Assembly: GCA_033809415.1 (NCBI GenBank)
Contig: JAPXLT010000135.1
Location: 1 to 11,940, forward strand
Reading direction: 5' to 3'
DNA from: JAQVUB01 sp033809415
GTDB taxonomy: Bacteria > Verrucomicrobiota > Lentisphaeria > Oligosphaerales > Oligosphaeraceae
DNA: 11,940 bases
The notes below the pieces were generated by a model. The model was not told where the DNA came from, made no database searches, and was given only the letters and a program-made list of their open reading frames with translations. The translations under genes and the position numbers were made by a program. Positions 7,101 through 11,940 of this stretch are shown here, piece by piece (positions within the stretch are counted from its first letter, which is position 1; the number at the start of each line of letters is the position of its first letter).

Positions 7101-7446
7101 TATCCGCCTGCGCCATTCCGGACGCTTGAAAATTGCTGTTGGAAGCCTGGTAGCCCTCCTTGATGGTCCGTGGCGCTTCCGTGGTTTTGACGAGTTCATC
7201 GGCGGACAAACGGAAAATGTCGCGCCGCGCTTCAACGAAACGACAGCATTGAGGATTTGCCGCTTTGCAGACGGTCAGATTCTTCTGGAATACGACGGGC
7301 ATGTGCTATTCGCTGGTCATCAGGAAATGCCTGGACCGCTAAAAATATCCACGTGGGCGGGAGACACGCTGGATTTCAACTTGGTGAAACTCGCCGGCAA
7401 TCCGACGCCCTTCCATATGTCCGCTCGCCGTCATCCAGTGCCATGA
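4171..7446 (+). CDS. Large secreted multidomain protein, putative glycoside hydrolase (CBM9-like + GH123-like/DUF6067-like)
   Basis: This 1091-residue protein starts with a hydrophobic leader (MLYILPMLLAATISVTAA, likely cut near residue 18; no positive n-region). Residues about 25-225 look like a CBM9-type beta sandwich, with WAARLVIPL and the 'FEPGNLESVAIVLG' strand as seen in CBM9-like domains on exported enzymes. About 330-555 looks like the beta domain preceding GH123-like barrels (DUF6067): GSLDRGLAFDF (491-501) and the closing LLPTPVR (to 555). Residues 556-830 probably form a TIM barrel: D672-GVYLD677-G, WVHNGGG (733-739), YYFDGEQ (750-756). A beta domain (about 840-925) and a jelly-roll end (about 935-1080) follow. 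Asp/Glu residues such as D677 and E755 are catalytic candidates only. The start has AAGGA five bases upstream. Substrate unknown; a polysaccharide or glycosaminoglycan is likely. Family assignment is by eye and could be wrong. Confidence 0.6.
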   Translation: MLYILPMLLAATISVTAAEVCLIPPVSNIFKHETAARLANFTAIGGETSCPVQTTLFLAKDGQNLIAEFLCQDSDGEAIDMIIEDGESFEPGNLESVAIVLGLDDAASESLAFGGYDGAYGKKAAVRHYYEFHCSRAGHLYRRYNETPLPIPGFTAEVTRAAGRWAARLVIPLASAGIDAQAKTALHFNAFRFYRMNMYGWHLPAFGGYAAMPFRPLHFLSPAEADKATQETLFQVETPRESVPEAKYFHYYPLKQVFAARIAGGSGLAELRVEGGQAKTARLLSGHILNLEVPCPLAPGAKAKAQVFLDGQVIGTAEGQGCAKPSWADTKAGKEYVDGRVPYPFVPPILDGKKLKLLATEWEFADSALPTGAAAKGGRIISAPIRIEAMADGHMLPIHPLEKLIPVGDGAIEFRSGEGRGIEIRTHVDFDGLATIRFRLQGIEMEELDSLQIRIPLAKGLARKLIRASSQELFTVGTGTMTMNATSGWLGSLDRGLAFDFQGTAFLSNANGLQIKIEKTPEGTSEIYFNLISSKGEGKGHNGVFQFYLLPTPVRNDNIPLLMDNMRLWFENWSDYQGYPDLAKIPQAKAKAAEAHAENRRFYVYFSSVLAEDAPGCAPLAAELFAPPKRTWYRRAYNPGKDVPCHVICFRQSAGDLILDGAEKLATEADIDGVYLDGPAFTFECHNPSHLCDDALSIQWEGDWNSGRVSGQRAFLKRLRGIFDSRGHKFPLWVHNGGGLSFVTLSLCDYYFDGEQLSRYRKGYLLEPEKLLYNYSGHPFGFRGIFLPQLYFRSGNDNRFALPWSLPHGIESSGHGKLQKYVTGWWQRTDAVFHPYWEKDNNVILKNDVKDALVSWWQGDNEILLVASHLRYTGAQNLRLDLSSFAKPLVARCLNAPEDFVFADGLLSFTVPEGDMRLFLLSAKTPPMETETAFIPQRWDISGGTGEGGEYPLRLQSKLHAPEAYISRNLPETYELDIRLRHSGRLKIAVGSLVALLDGPWRFRGFDEFIGGQTENVAPRFNETTALRICRFADGQILLEYDGHVLFAGHQEMPGPLKISTWAGDTLDFNLVKLAGNPTPFHMSARRHPVP

Positions 7447-7451
7447 CGATG

Positions 7452-7551
7452 AACCTAAAAAACAGTTGACTTTTCCATTGATTGGCAATCAAAATCTATT
7501 TTTTAACCACGGAAAGCACGGAAAACGCGGAAAATTTGTAGAAGTGTTACT
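7452..7551 (+). repeat. ~100-nt direct repeat, left copy (flanks GH16 gene)
   Basis: This stretch aligns with 8866-8968 over its whole length with a few small indels. Both start AACCTAAAAAA, both contain an AATCTATTTTTT block and CCACGGAAAGCACGG, and both end AATTT(G/A)TAGAAGTGTTACT. Inside is a perfect palindrome TTGATTG-G-CAATCAA (7478-7492) that is degraded in the other copy. The two copies are in the same orientation, 1.4 kb apart, with the GH16 gene between them. Confidence 0.85.
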
Positions 7552-7556
7552 CTAAT

Positions 7557-7607
7557 GGATAGAATTGCATGCGGTTTAAAAAGTAGCGCAACCGTCCCGG
7601 TTGTGAT
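7557..7607 (+). repeat. 51-nt dispersed repeat, plus-strand copy
   Basis: This is the inverted partner of 3184-3234 (44/51 identical, no gaps). It begins six bases after the ~100-nt repeat ends, so the two elements are joined here but not at the other copy of either. Confidence 0.8.
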
Positions 7608-7633
7608 TGATGTTTGCCCTCTCACGGGACGCA

Positions 7634-7750
7634 ATGGACAGAATGGACACGTACAGCAAGGCGACGTCTCTGAACCTGTCCATTCGTCCATCAAACGGAA
7701 AGTCCATCGTGTCCATTCCGTCCATGATGTCCATTCTTGTCCATGTCCAT
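7634..7750. repeat. Cluster of GTCCAT / ATGGAC hexamers at ~9-base spacing
   Basis: ATGGAC occurs at 7634 and 7643, nine bases apart. Its complement GTCCAT then occurs at 7678, 7686, 7702, 7711, 7720, 7729, 7739 and 7745, mostly at 9-base steps. The cluster fills most of the gap before the GH16 gene. A frame opens across it but is made only of the repeat and has no ribosome site. The inverted halves could form a long imperfect hairpin. Confidence 0.75.
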
Positions 7751-7782
7751 GAAAATGAATGAATTAAGACAAAAAACCAGCT

Positions 7783-7810
7783 TTGACTGCCTTTTTAGGT
7801 TCACTAGCAA
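7783..7810 (+). promoter_or_regulatory. Weak candidate promoter for the GH16 gene
   Basis: TTGACT (7783-7788) is followed after 16 bases by TAGCAA (7805-7810). The -35 match is good and the -10 match is poor. The predicted leader would be very short (about 15 bases) yet still include the GAGG ribosome site at 7821-7824. It may depend on an activator or be incorrect. Confidence 0.25.
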
Positions 7811-7831
7811 CATCCAAACCGAGGTTCAACT

Positions 7832-8722
7832 ATGATGCAGACTTTCACACTCGAAGATCACGCTGACAGCTTTCTGCCCGTCGGCAAAAAATGGCAACTC
7901 GTCTGGAACGACGAATTCGACGGCACCGAATTGGACAGCAGCAAGTGGAATTACCGACTGAATTTCTGGGGGCAACGCTTTCAAGCCTTCACTGACGAGG
8001 GCGTCGTACTTGATGGCAAGAGCCACCTCCAACTCCACCTTGTCAAAAAAGATGGCTACTTCTGCTCACCACACCTTCAAACGGGTTCGCTGACCTTCGA
8101 CATACCCCGGGACCGCCAGGGTTTCTGGCCCTTCGGCAAAAAGCAGGAAGCCAAATTCATGCACCGCTATGGCTACTATGAAATACGTTGCCGCTTCCCG
8201 AAAAATGACGGCTGGTGGTCGGCCTTCTGGCTGCAATCGCCCTGCATCGGCGCACACCCCGACCCGCGCCGCGCCGGCGTCGAATGCGACATCATGGAAA
8301 ATTACCGCATGTACAAACACAAGAAGCTTATCTGCGGCAATATTTGGGGAGGCTACGGCGCGGAAGCCTGCGGTCATGGGCACTTCAACTGGCCCTTTGT
8401 CGAAACTCCCGACGGCTGGCACCACTACGGCGTGCACTGGCACCCCAATGGCTACGTCTTCTATGCCGACGGGCAGGAAGTCGGCAGGGTGTCACCCGAT
8501 CCCAATGATGCACGCAAAGTCCTTGACGGCGAAGGCAGCAATGCTGGCTTCGCGGGTGCCGTCGTCACCGGCCCCGTATCTGAAGTCGAACAGTTTATCC
8601 TCGTCTCCACCGAATGCGCCGGCTACCGTGAAACCGGCAGGCACGCCCCCACCCTCGAAGATGCCATTCTCCCCGATTTCTTCGAAGTAGACTTCGTCCG
8701 CGTCTTCGATGAAATACCATGA
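7832..8722 (+). CDS. GH16-family endo-glycanase
   Basis: This 296-residue protein is almost entirely a GH16 beta-jelly-roll catalytic domain. The opening WQLVWNDEFDGTELDSSKWNY (split near residues 21-41), the middle GYYEIRCRFP then GWWSAFWLQS, and the catalytic box E151-C-D153-I-M-E156 are all family hallmarks. In this ExDxxE arrangement E151 is the expected nucleophile and E156 the acid/base. GH16 enzymes cut internal beta-1,3 or beta-1,4 bonds in laminarin, agar, porphyran, carrageenan or lichenan; the substrate cannot be read from sequence alone. No signal peptide or membrane segment is visible: the domain starts within about 20 residues of the N-terminus. Two ATG codons stand together at 7832 and 7835; GAGG at 7821-7824 fits either. 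It lies 385 bases after the large secreted protein and is probably transcribed separately, but belongs to the same glycan theme. Confidence 0.93.
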   Translation: MMQTFTLEDHADSFLPVGKKWQLVWNDEFDGTELDSSKWNYRLNFWGQRFQAFTDEGVVLDGKSHLQLHLVKKDGYFCSPHLQTGSLTFDIPRDRQGFWPFGKKQEAKFMHRYGYYEIRCRFPKNDGWWSAFWLQSPCIGAHPDPRRAGVECDIMENYRMYKHKKLICGNIWGGYGAEACGHGHFNWPFVETPDGWHHYGVHWHPNGYVFYADGQEVGRVSPDPNDARKVLDGEGSNAGFAGAVVTGPVSEVEQFILVSTECAGYRETGRHAPTLEDAILPDFFEVDFVRVFDEIP

Positions 8723-8813
8723 CGAGTTTACCCGTGCAAAGGACGGTATCAGCAGCGAAAACTGCCGCTATTTTCCGCAGAATTTTGCCAGAACAGGCTT
8801 ATCCATCAGAGCA

Positions 8814-8850
8814 AACAACCTTATAAAACTTTCGTGCCTTTTCGTTGTTA
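8814..8850 (+). repeat. AT-rich dispersed repeat, third copy
   Basis: CAACCTTATAAAACTTTCGTG and then CCTTTTCGTTGTTAA match the copy at 3246-3295. Further 'TTTCGTTGTT' endings occur at 9160-9169 and 2071-2078. From 8723 to 8813 I see no gene and no clear structure. Confidence 0.55.
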
Positions 8851-8865
8851 AGGACAACGTTCTTT

Positions 8866-8968
8866 AACCTAAAAAAAGCAGTTAAGTTTTTCTATATGAT
8901 CGGCAATTAGAATCTATTTTTTGCCCACGGAAAGCACGGAAACGCAGAAAATTTATAGAAGTGTTACT
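8866..8968 (+). repeat. ~100-nt direct repeat, right copy (flanks GH16 gene)
   Basis: This is the partner of 7452-7551 in the same orientation. The end AATTTATAGAAGTGTTACT and the CACGGAAAGCACGG block are nearly identical; the front part differs by short insertions. Recombination between the two copies would delete or duplicate the GH16 gene as a 1.4-kb cassette. Confidence 0.85.
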
Positions 8969-9005
8969 TTGGCGGAGTCCACCATGTCTGACCCGCACTA
9001 CAGAA

Positions 9006-9031
9006 GACACATTATTATTGGCGAATGTGTC
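9006..9031. repeat. 8-bp inverted repeat / hairpin
   Basis: GACACATT (9006-9013) and AATGTGTC (9024-9031) pair perfectly across a 10-base loop. No T-tract follows. It may be a regulator site or part of a dispersed element; nothing in the flanks decides. Confidence 0.5.
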
Positions 9032-9074
9032 AAAACTGGGTTACAGGGGCTTTTTTACAACTAAAAACACTAAT

Positions 9075-9150
9075 GGACACGAAAAAATTTCATGGAAAAT
9101 ACTGCTTGTTCTTGTAGAAAAAGCCACTTCCATGAAATTTTTTCGTGTCC
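9075..9150. repeat. Perfect 23-bp inverted repeat, long hairpin
   Basis: The arms 9075-9097 and 9128-9150 are exact reverse complements (GGACACGAAAAAATTT plus CATGGAA). The 30-base centre pairs further: GCTT/AAGC (9104-9107/9121-9124) and TTC/GAA (9109-9111/9117-9119) around a TTGTA loop. The arm carries the TTTCGTGTCC-type end seen in the AT-rich intergenic repeats, so it may be two head-to-head copies of one element. Short frames that cross it have no ribosome site. Confidence 0.9.
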
Positions 9151-9172
9151 TTTCGGGCATTTCGTTGTTCAA

Positions 9173-9211
9173 AAAGAATTCCTCGCCTACCCAGGTTCAC
9201 TGACGACTTAC
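9173..9211 (-). repeat. 39-nt repeat, inverted partner of 2034-2072
   Basis: This matches the reverse complement of 2034-2072 at 37/39 positions. It starts 22 bases after the long hairpin and ends about 43 bases before the proS promoter, at the junction between the glycan block and housekeeping genes. Confidence 0.8.
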
Positions 9212-9253
9212 TTATTGGCGTGCTGGTTCCGTGCTGATTCTGCGGCAAATTTC

Positions 9254-9282
9254 TTGCAAGGGTGTTTTTTCAGGGATATATT
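9254..9282 (+). promoter_or_regulatory. Promoter of proS
   Basis: TTGCAA (9254-9259) and TATATT (9277-9282) are separated by exactly 17 bases. Transcription would begin near 9289, giving a leader of about 55 bases. CTTGCAAG occurs over the -35 box (9253-9260) and again at 9294-9301, which would suit a two-site operator. Confidence 0.45.
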
Positions 9283-9298
9283 ATTTTTTCTGCCTTGC

Positions 9299-9321
9299 AA
9301 GGAGGCGGGATGCATTTTTAA
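9299..9321 (+). other. Strong ribosome site with three-codon mini-ORF in the proS leader
   Basis: AAGGAGG (9299-9305), the best ribosome site in this gap, stands four bases before an ATG at 9310 that reads Met-His-Phe-stop (TAA 9319-9321). proS itself begins 23 bases later behind a weaker AGGTG site (9336-9340). The mini-ORF could tune translation of proS by ribosome loading or re-initiation, or the site may be fortuitous. Confidence 0.3.
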
Positions 9322-9344
9322 CGGTTTCTTAGATCAGGTGTTTT

Positions 9345-11081
9345 ATGAAATTATCTCAATTAGTTGGGCAGCGTTTGCGGGAGGCCCCCCGGGATGCTCA
9401 GACCGCCAGCCATATATTTCTTGTGCGCGGTGGCTATTGCCGTTCGCTCTCCGCCGGTATTTTTTCTTTGCTGCCGCTGGGTCGCAGGATTACTCGTAAG
9501 ATCGAGGCGATTATCCGGGAAGAAATGGATCGCATCGGCGGTCAGGAAATCCTGATGCCATTAGTACTGCCGGCTGAACTGTGGCGGGAAAGTGGACGGT
9601 ATGACAACGTCGGTGCCGAGCTGCTGCGTTTCAAGGATCGCAATGCCAAAGAGATGCTGCTTGGTATGACACATGAGGAAGTGGTCGTCCATCTTGCCCG
9701 CACGGAAATTCTTTCCCACCGGCAATTGCCGGCCATGCTTTATCAGATTCAACTCAAATACCGCGACGAAGCCCGTCCGCGCGCGGGTCTGATCCGGGTG
9801 CGTGAATTCACCATGAAGGATGCCTACAGCTTCCATACTTCGCAGGAATGCCTGGAAAAATACTATCAACAGGCGCATCAAGCCTATGAGCGGATTTTCC
9901 GGCGGATTGGACTCAAGCACTGTTTGTCCATCCTGTCTGATTCCGGCATGATTGGCGGTGCTGTCTCGCATGAATTCATGGCCATTGCCGATTGCGGGGA
10001 GGACACTCTGTTCTGCTCGCCGGATGGCAGCTACCGAGCCAACCGGGAAGTCGCCACATCCCCGCTGAAATATGTCCAGGAGCCGCCATTGCCTCTGGAA
10101 AAAGTTGCCACTCCGAATTGCAAAAGCATCGAGGAGGTCGCTACCTTCCTTGGCATCCCTACCAGCCAGACCTGCAAAGCCGTCTTTTACAAGGACAACG
10201 AAGGAAAGCTCGTCTTTGTCAATATCCGCGGGGACCTCGAGGTTAATGAGGCCAAACTCAAGAAAGTCTTGCAGTGCCCGGAACTTGCTTTTGCCGACGA
10301 TGAACTGATCCGTTCAGCAGGCGCAGTGCCCGGCTTCGCATCCCTGTACAAGCTTTCACTGAAAGGCATGCGGGTTGTGATCGATCATTCCGTGGCTCGG
10401 TCGAGCAATCTGGTCACTGGTGCCAATGAAACCGATTTTCACTACCGCAACTTCAATTTCGACCGCGATTGCGATGCAAAATCCGATGTCATTGTCACCG
10501 ATATTGCGACTGTCCGGGAAGGCGATCCCTGCCCGGTCACCGGGCAGCCTTTGCAGATGCTGAAAGGCATCGAAGTCGGCAATATCTTCCAGCTGGGGAC
10601 GAAATACTCCGATGCGATGAACTGCACTTATCTCGATCATGACGGCAAGGCCAAGTCAATGATCATGGGCTGCTATGGCATCGGGGTTGGACGTGCGATG
10701 GCGGCAGTCGTCGAACAATGTCATGATGACTACGGTCCGGTCTGGCCAATATCCATTGCCCCATACCAAATTCAGATCATTGGCCTTAATCACTCGCAAA
10801 GCGAAGTCCGTGAAGCCTGCGAGAAGCTTTATCAGGAGCTGCAAAGCCGAAATCTGGAAGTGCTCTATGATGACCGCGGCGAAAAAGCCGGTTCCGCCTT
10901 TGCCGACGCGGACTTGCTGGGCGTCCCGCTGCGTGTTATTCTGTCACCGAAGACCCTGGCCGGGCAGCAGGCAGAGTTCAAGTGTCGCGACTGGGGCAAA
11001 CGCTCTGAAATGGTTCCTTTGGCTGGTTTGGCTGACATGCTGCAAAGTCGGGTACAGGAGGAACTGGCTTCTTTCGCCTGA
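9345..11081 (+). CDS. proS: Prolyl-tRNA synthetase (bacterial type, with INS editing domain)
   Basis: This 578-residue class II synthetase charges tRNA-Pro with proline in the cytoplasm. Its length and order fit the bacterial type: catalytic core, then a YbaK-like insertion (INS, about residues 225-385) that clears mischarged Ala-tRNA-Pro, then motif 3 and the anticodon-binding domain (about 470-578). Motif 1 lies around GGQEILMPLVLPAELW. Motif 2 is R140-DEARPRAGLIR-REFTMKDAYSFH. Motif 3 is G442-CYGIGVGR450, where Gly449 stands at a position that is often Ser. The INS has the expected lysine in SQTCKAVFY and the GAVPGF and NLVTGAN boxes. The first ATG after an in-frame TAG (9330-9332) is at 9345, preceded by a weak AGGTG site. 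It is followed after 18 bases by the FHA gene, likely co-transcribed. Confidence 0.97.
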   Translation: MKLSQLVGQRLREAPRDAQTASHIFLVRGGYCRSLSAGIFSLLPLGRRITRKIEAIIREEMDRIGGQEILMPLVLPAELWRESGRYDNVGAELLRFKDRNAKEMLLGMTHEEVVVHLARTEILSHRQLPAMLYQIQLKYRDEARPRAGLIRVREFTMKDAYSFHTSQECLEKYYQQAHQAYERIFRRIGLKHCLSILSDSGMIGGAVSHEFMAIADCGEDTLFCSPDGSYRANREVATSPLKYVQEPPLPLEKVATPNCKSIEEVATFLGIPTSQTCKAVFYKDNEGKLVFVNIRGDLEVNEAKLKKVLQCPELAFADDELIRSAGAVPGFASLYKLSLKGMRVVIDHSVARSSNLVTGANETDFHYRNFNFDRDCDAKSDVIVTDIATVREGDPCPVTGQPLQMLKGIEVGNIFQLGTKYSDAMNCTYLDHDGKAKSMIMGCYGIGVGRAMAAVVEQCHDDYGPVWPISIAPYQIQIIGLNHSQSEVREACEKLYQELQSRNLEVLYDDRGEKAGSAFADADLLGVPLRVILSPKTLAGQQAEFKCRDWGKRSEMVPLAGLADMLQSRVQEELASFA

Positions 11082-11099
11082 TCTCGAGGAGACCTACCG

Positions 11100-11897
11100 A
11101 TGCCGGTTTGTCATATCTACAACTCCATCGGAATGCGGCTGGTCCGCTTTTCCACCGAGCATTATGCACAGTCCGGGCGCATCATGGTGGGGCGTTCCTC
11201 GCACTGCACAATCAGTCTCAAAGCCTACGCTGAATCCTATATCAGCCGTGAACATTTTTTGCTGGAAAAACGGGGGGACGCCTGGCATATCATCGACCGT
11301 AGCCATATCGGAATTGTCAAGGATGCGGTAAAAATCAAGCAAGCCCAGCTGGAAGTTGGTGATGTCATTCGCTTTGGGCAACTTTTTTTCTGTTTCGGGG
11401 AGAAAACCGGACCGAGTCCCTATGATATCGTCTGGGTTCCAGAAACGACCGATGTGGACGCTCGCTCGGTTCTCTGGCCCGGCGTCAATTCCATCGGTGC
11501 CTCGGCGGACAATTACATCACCATCCGCCAAGGCGAAGTCTCTCGCCTTCATGGCAGAATTACCGTGCATGGCGACCATGTCACTTTTGAAAACAGCAAC
11601 CGCAATATCAAGACTTTCATTAACGGAGCCTTGCTGGAAAACCGGCCGGTGAATCTATCCACTGGAACTCGGATCATACTTGGTGACACCCCGATCCGGC
11701 TGCAAAGGGTCATGCGGGAAGACAGTGGCCTGGACTTCGACACTGGAGGACAACAGGAGGAACTTACACTGGAAGCCGCGATTGCCATGCATAAGAGCAT
11801 GCGCCCCCGGGTGTCGGTACTGGTTCTATGTCTGCTGCTGTTCAGCATCGGTTTCTTGGCATTCCTGATGATTATGCTCTACATCCTGTTCTATTAA
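11100..11897 (+). CDS. Tail-anchored protein with two FHA domains
   Basis: This 265-residue protein has two forkhead-associated (FHA) domains in tandem and one C-terminal membrane helix. FHA domains bind phosphothreonine peptides, usually in Ser/Thr-kinase signalling. Domain 1 (about 1-100) has G31-R32-S-S-H and S49-R50-E-H52, the key pocket residues. Domain 2 (about 110-215) has S148-R149-L-H151 but G133-A134 in place of the usual Gly-Arg, so its peptide binding may be weak. Residues about 238-264 (VSVLVLCLLLFSIGFLAFLM then IMLYILFY) form the membrane anchor, leaving both FHA domains in the cytoplasm. AGGAG (11087-11091) lies eight bases before the ATG. The proS stop is 18 bases upstream, so it is probably the second gene of that transcript. 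No kinase is visible in the window, so the partner is unknown. Confidence 0.88.
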   Translation: MPVCHIYNSIGMRLVRFSTEHYAQSGRIMVGRSSHCTISLKAYAESYISREHFLLEKRGDAWHIIDRSHIGIVKDAVKIKQAQLEVGDVIRFGQLFFCFGEKTGPSPYDIVWVPETTDVDARSVLWPGVNSIGASADNYITIRQGEVSRLHGRITVHGDHVTFENSNRNIKTFINGALLENRPVNLSTGTRIILGDTPIRLQRVMREDSGLDFDTGGQQEELTLEAAIAMHKSMRPRVSVLVLCLLLFSIGFLAFLMIMLYILFY

Positions 11898-11939
11898 GGG
11901 TGCAGGGTGCGGGGTGCAGGGTGCAGGGGACAGGGTGCG
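11898..11939. repeat. Heptamer tandem array (GGGTGCA) x6, cut by window edge
   Basis: Six 7-base units, GGGTGCA, GGGTGCG, GGGTGCA, GGGTGCA, GGGGACA and GGGTGCG, start at the very first base after the FHA stop codon. The array may continue past the window. It shares the GGTGC core with the array at 3076-3117. No terminator for the proS-FHA transcript is seen before it. Confidence 0.9.
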
Positions 11940-11940
11940 G

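Noticed and set aside
7555..7752. Short frame through the 51-nt element and hexamer cluster
   Set aside because: The product is only translated repeat; no ribosome site and no homologous fold.
2034..9211. Composite transposon
   Set aside because: No transposase, no target duplication and no terminal structure beyond the single inverted pair; kept only as a question in the findings.
9205..9344. T-box leader for proS
   Set aside because: An AGGGTG occurs at 9259-9264, but the full T-box core, a specifier stem and a terminator are missing.
9092..9499. Frame crossing the long hairpin, the proS promoter and the proS start
   Set aside because: It overlaps proS in another frame and is built from the inverted repeat at its start.

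Overview
The window looks like a chromosomal piece of a Lentisphaerae-type bacterium (Victivallis/Lentisphaera group or a close PVC relative). This is inferred from a pseudopilin with a textbook FTLIELLVVIAIIAIL head placed directly upstream of a very large secreted carbohydrate-active protein, from the GH16 enzyme, and from intergenic DNA crowded with dispersed repeats and heptamer arrays. No 16S or other phylogenetic marker is present, and proS alone was not enough for me to place it.

Layout: 1-437 is non-coding and holds a multi-hairpin repeat and an AT-rich hairpin pair. A tRNA-His gene (438-515) has its own promoter and a strong terminator. An AAA+/DUF4143 ATPase follows (649-2001, +), then a short repeat-bearing gap. 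An IclR-family regulator (2210-2974) lies on the minus strand. A 494-base gap of repeats ends in a good promoter, which leads into a two-gene transcription unit: pseudopilin (3469-4155) and, 15 bases later, a 1091-residue secreted protein with a CBM9-like front and a GH123-like/DUF6067-like core (4171-7446). A 385-base repeat-rich gap precedes a GH16 endo-glycanase (7832-8722). A 622-base gap of repeats, including a perfect 23-bp inverted repeat, separates it from proS (prolyl-tRNA synthetase, 9345-11081). A tail-anchored double-FHA protein (11100-11897) lies 18 bases further on. A heptamer repeat array starts at the first base after its stop codon and runs to the window edge.

How the genes may work together: the IclR regulator, pseudopilin, large secreted protein and GH16 look like a small polysaccharide-utilisation locus, with the IclR protein as candidate sensor and repressor or activator. 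The pseudopilin/large-enzyme pair is the most interesting part. Its gene order and spacing suggest a dedicated surface or secretion partner for one enzyme, but this is inference. tRNA-His, proS and the FHA gene are housekeeping or unrelated. The accessory block is bracketed by a 39-nt inverted repeat (2034-2072 / 9173-9211, 37/39 identical). Inside it are a 51-nt inverted repeat pair and a ~100-nt direct repeat pair that flanks the GH16 gene. No transposase is visible.
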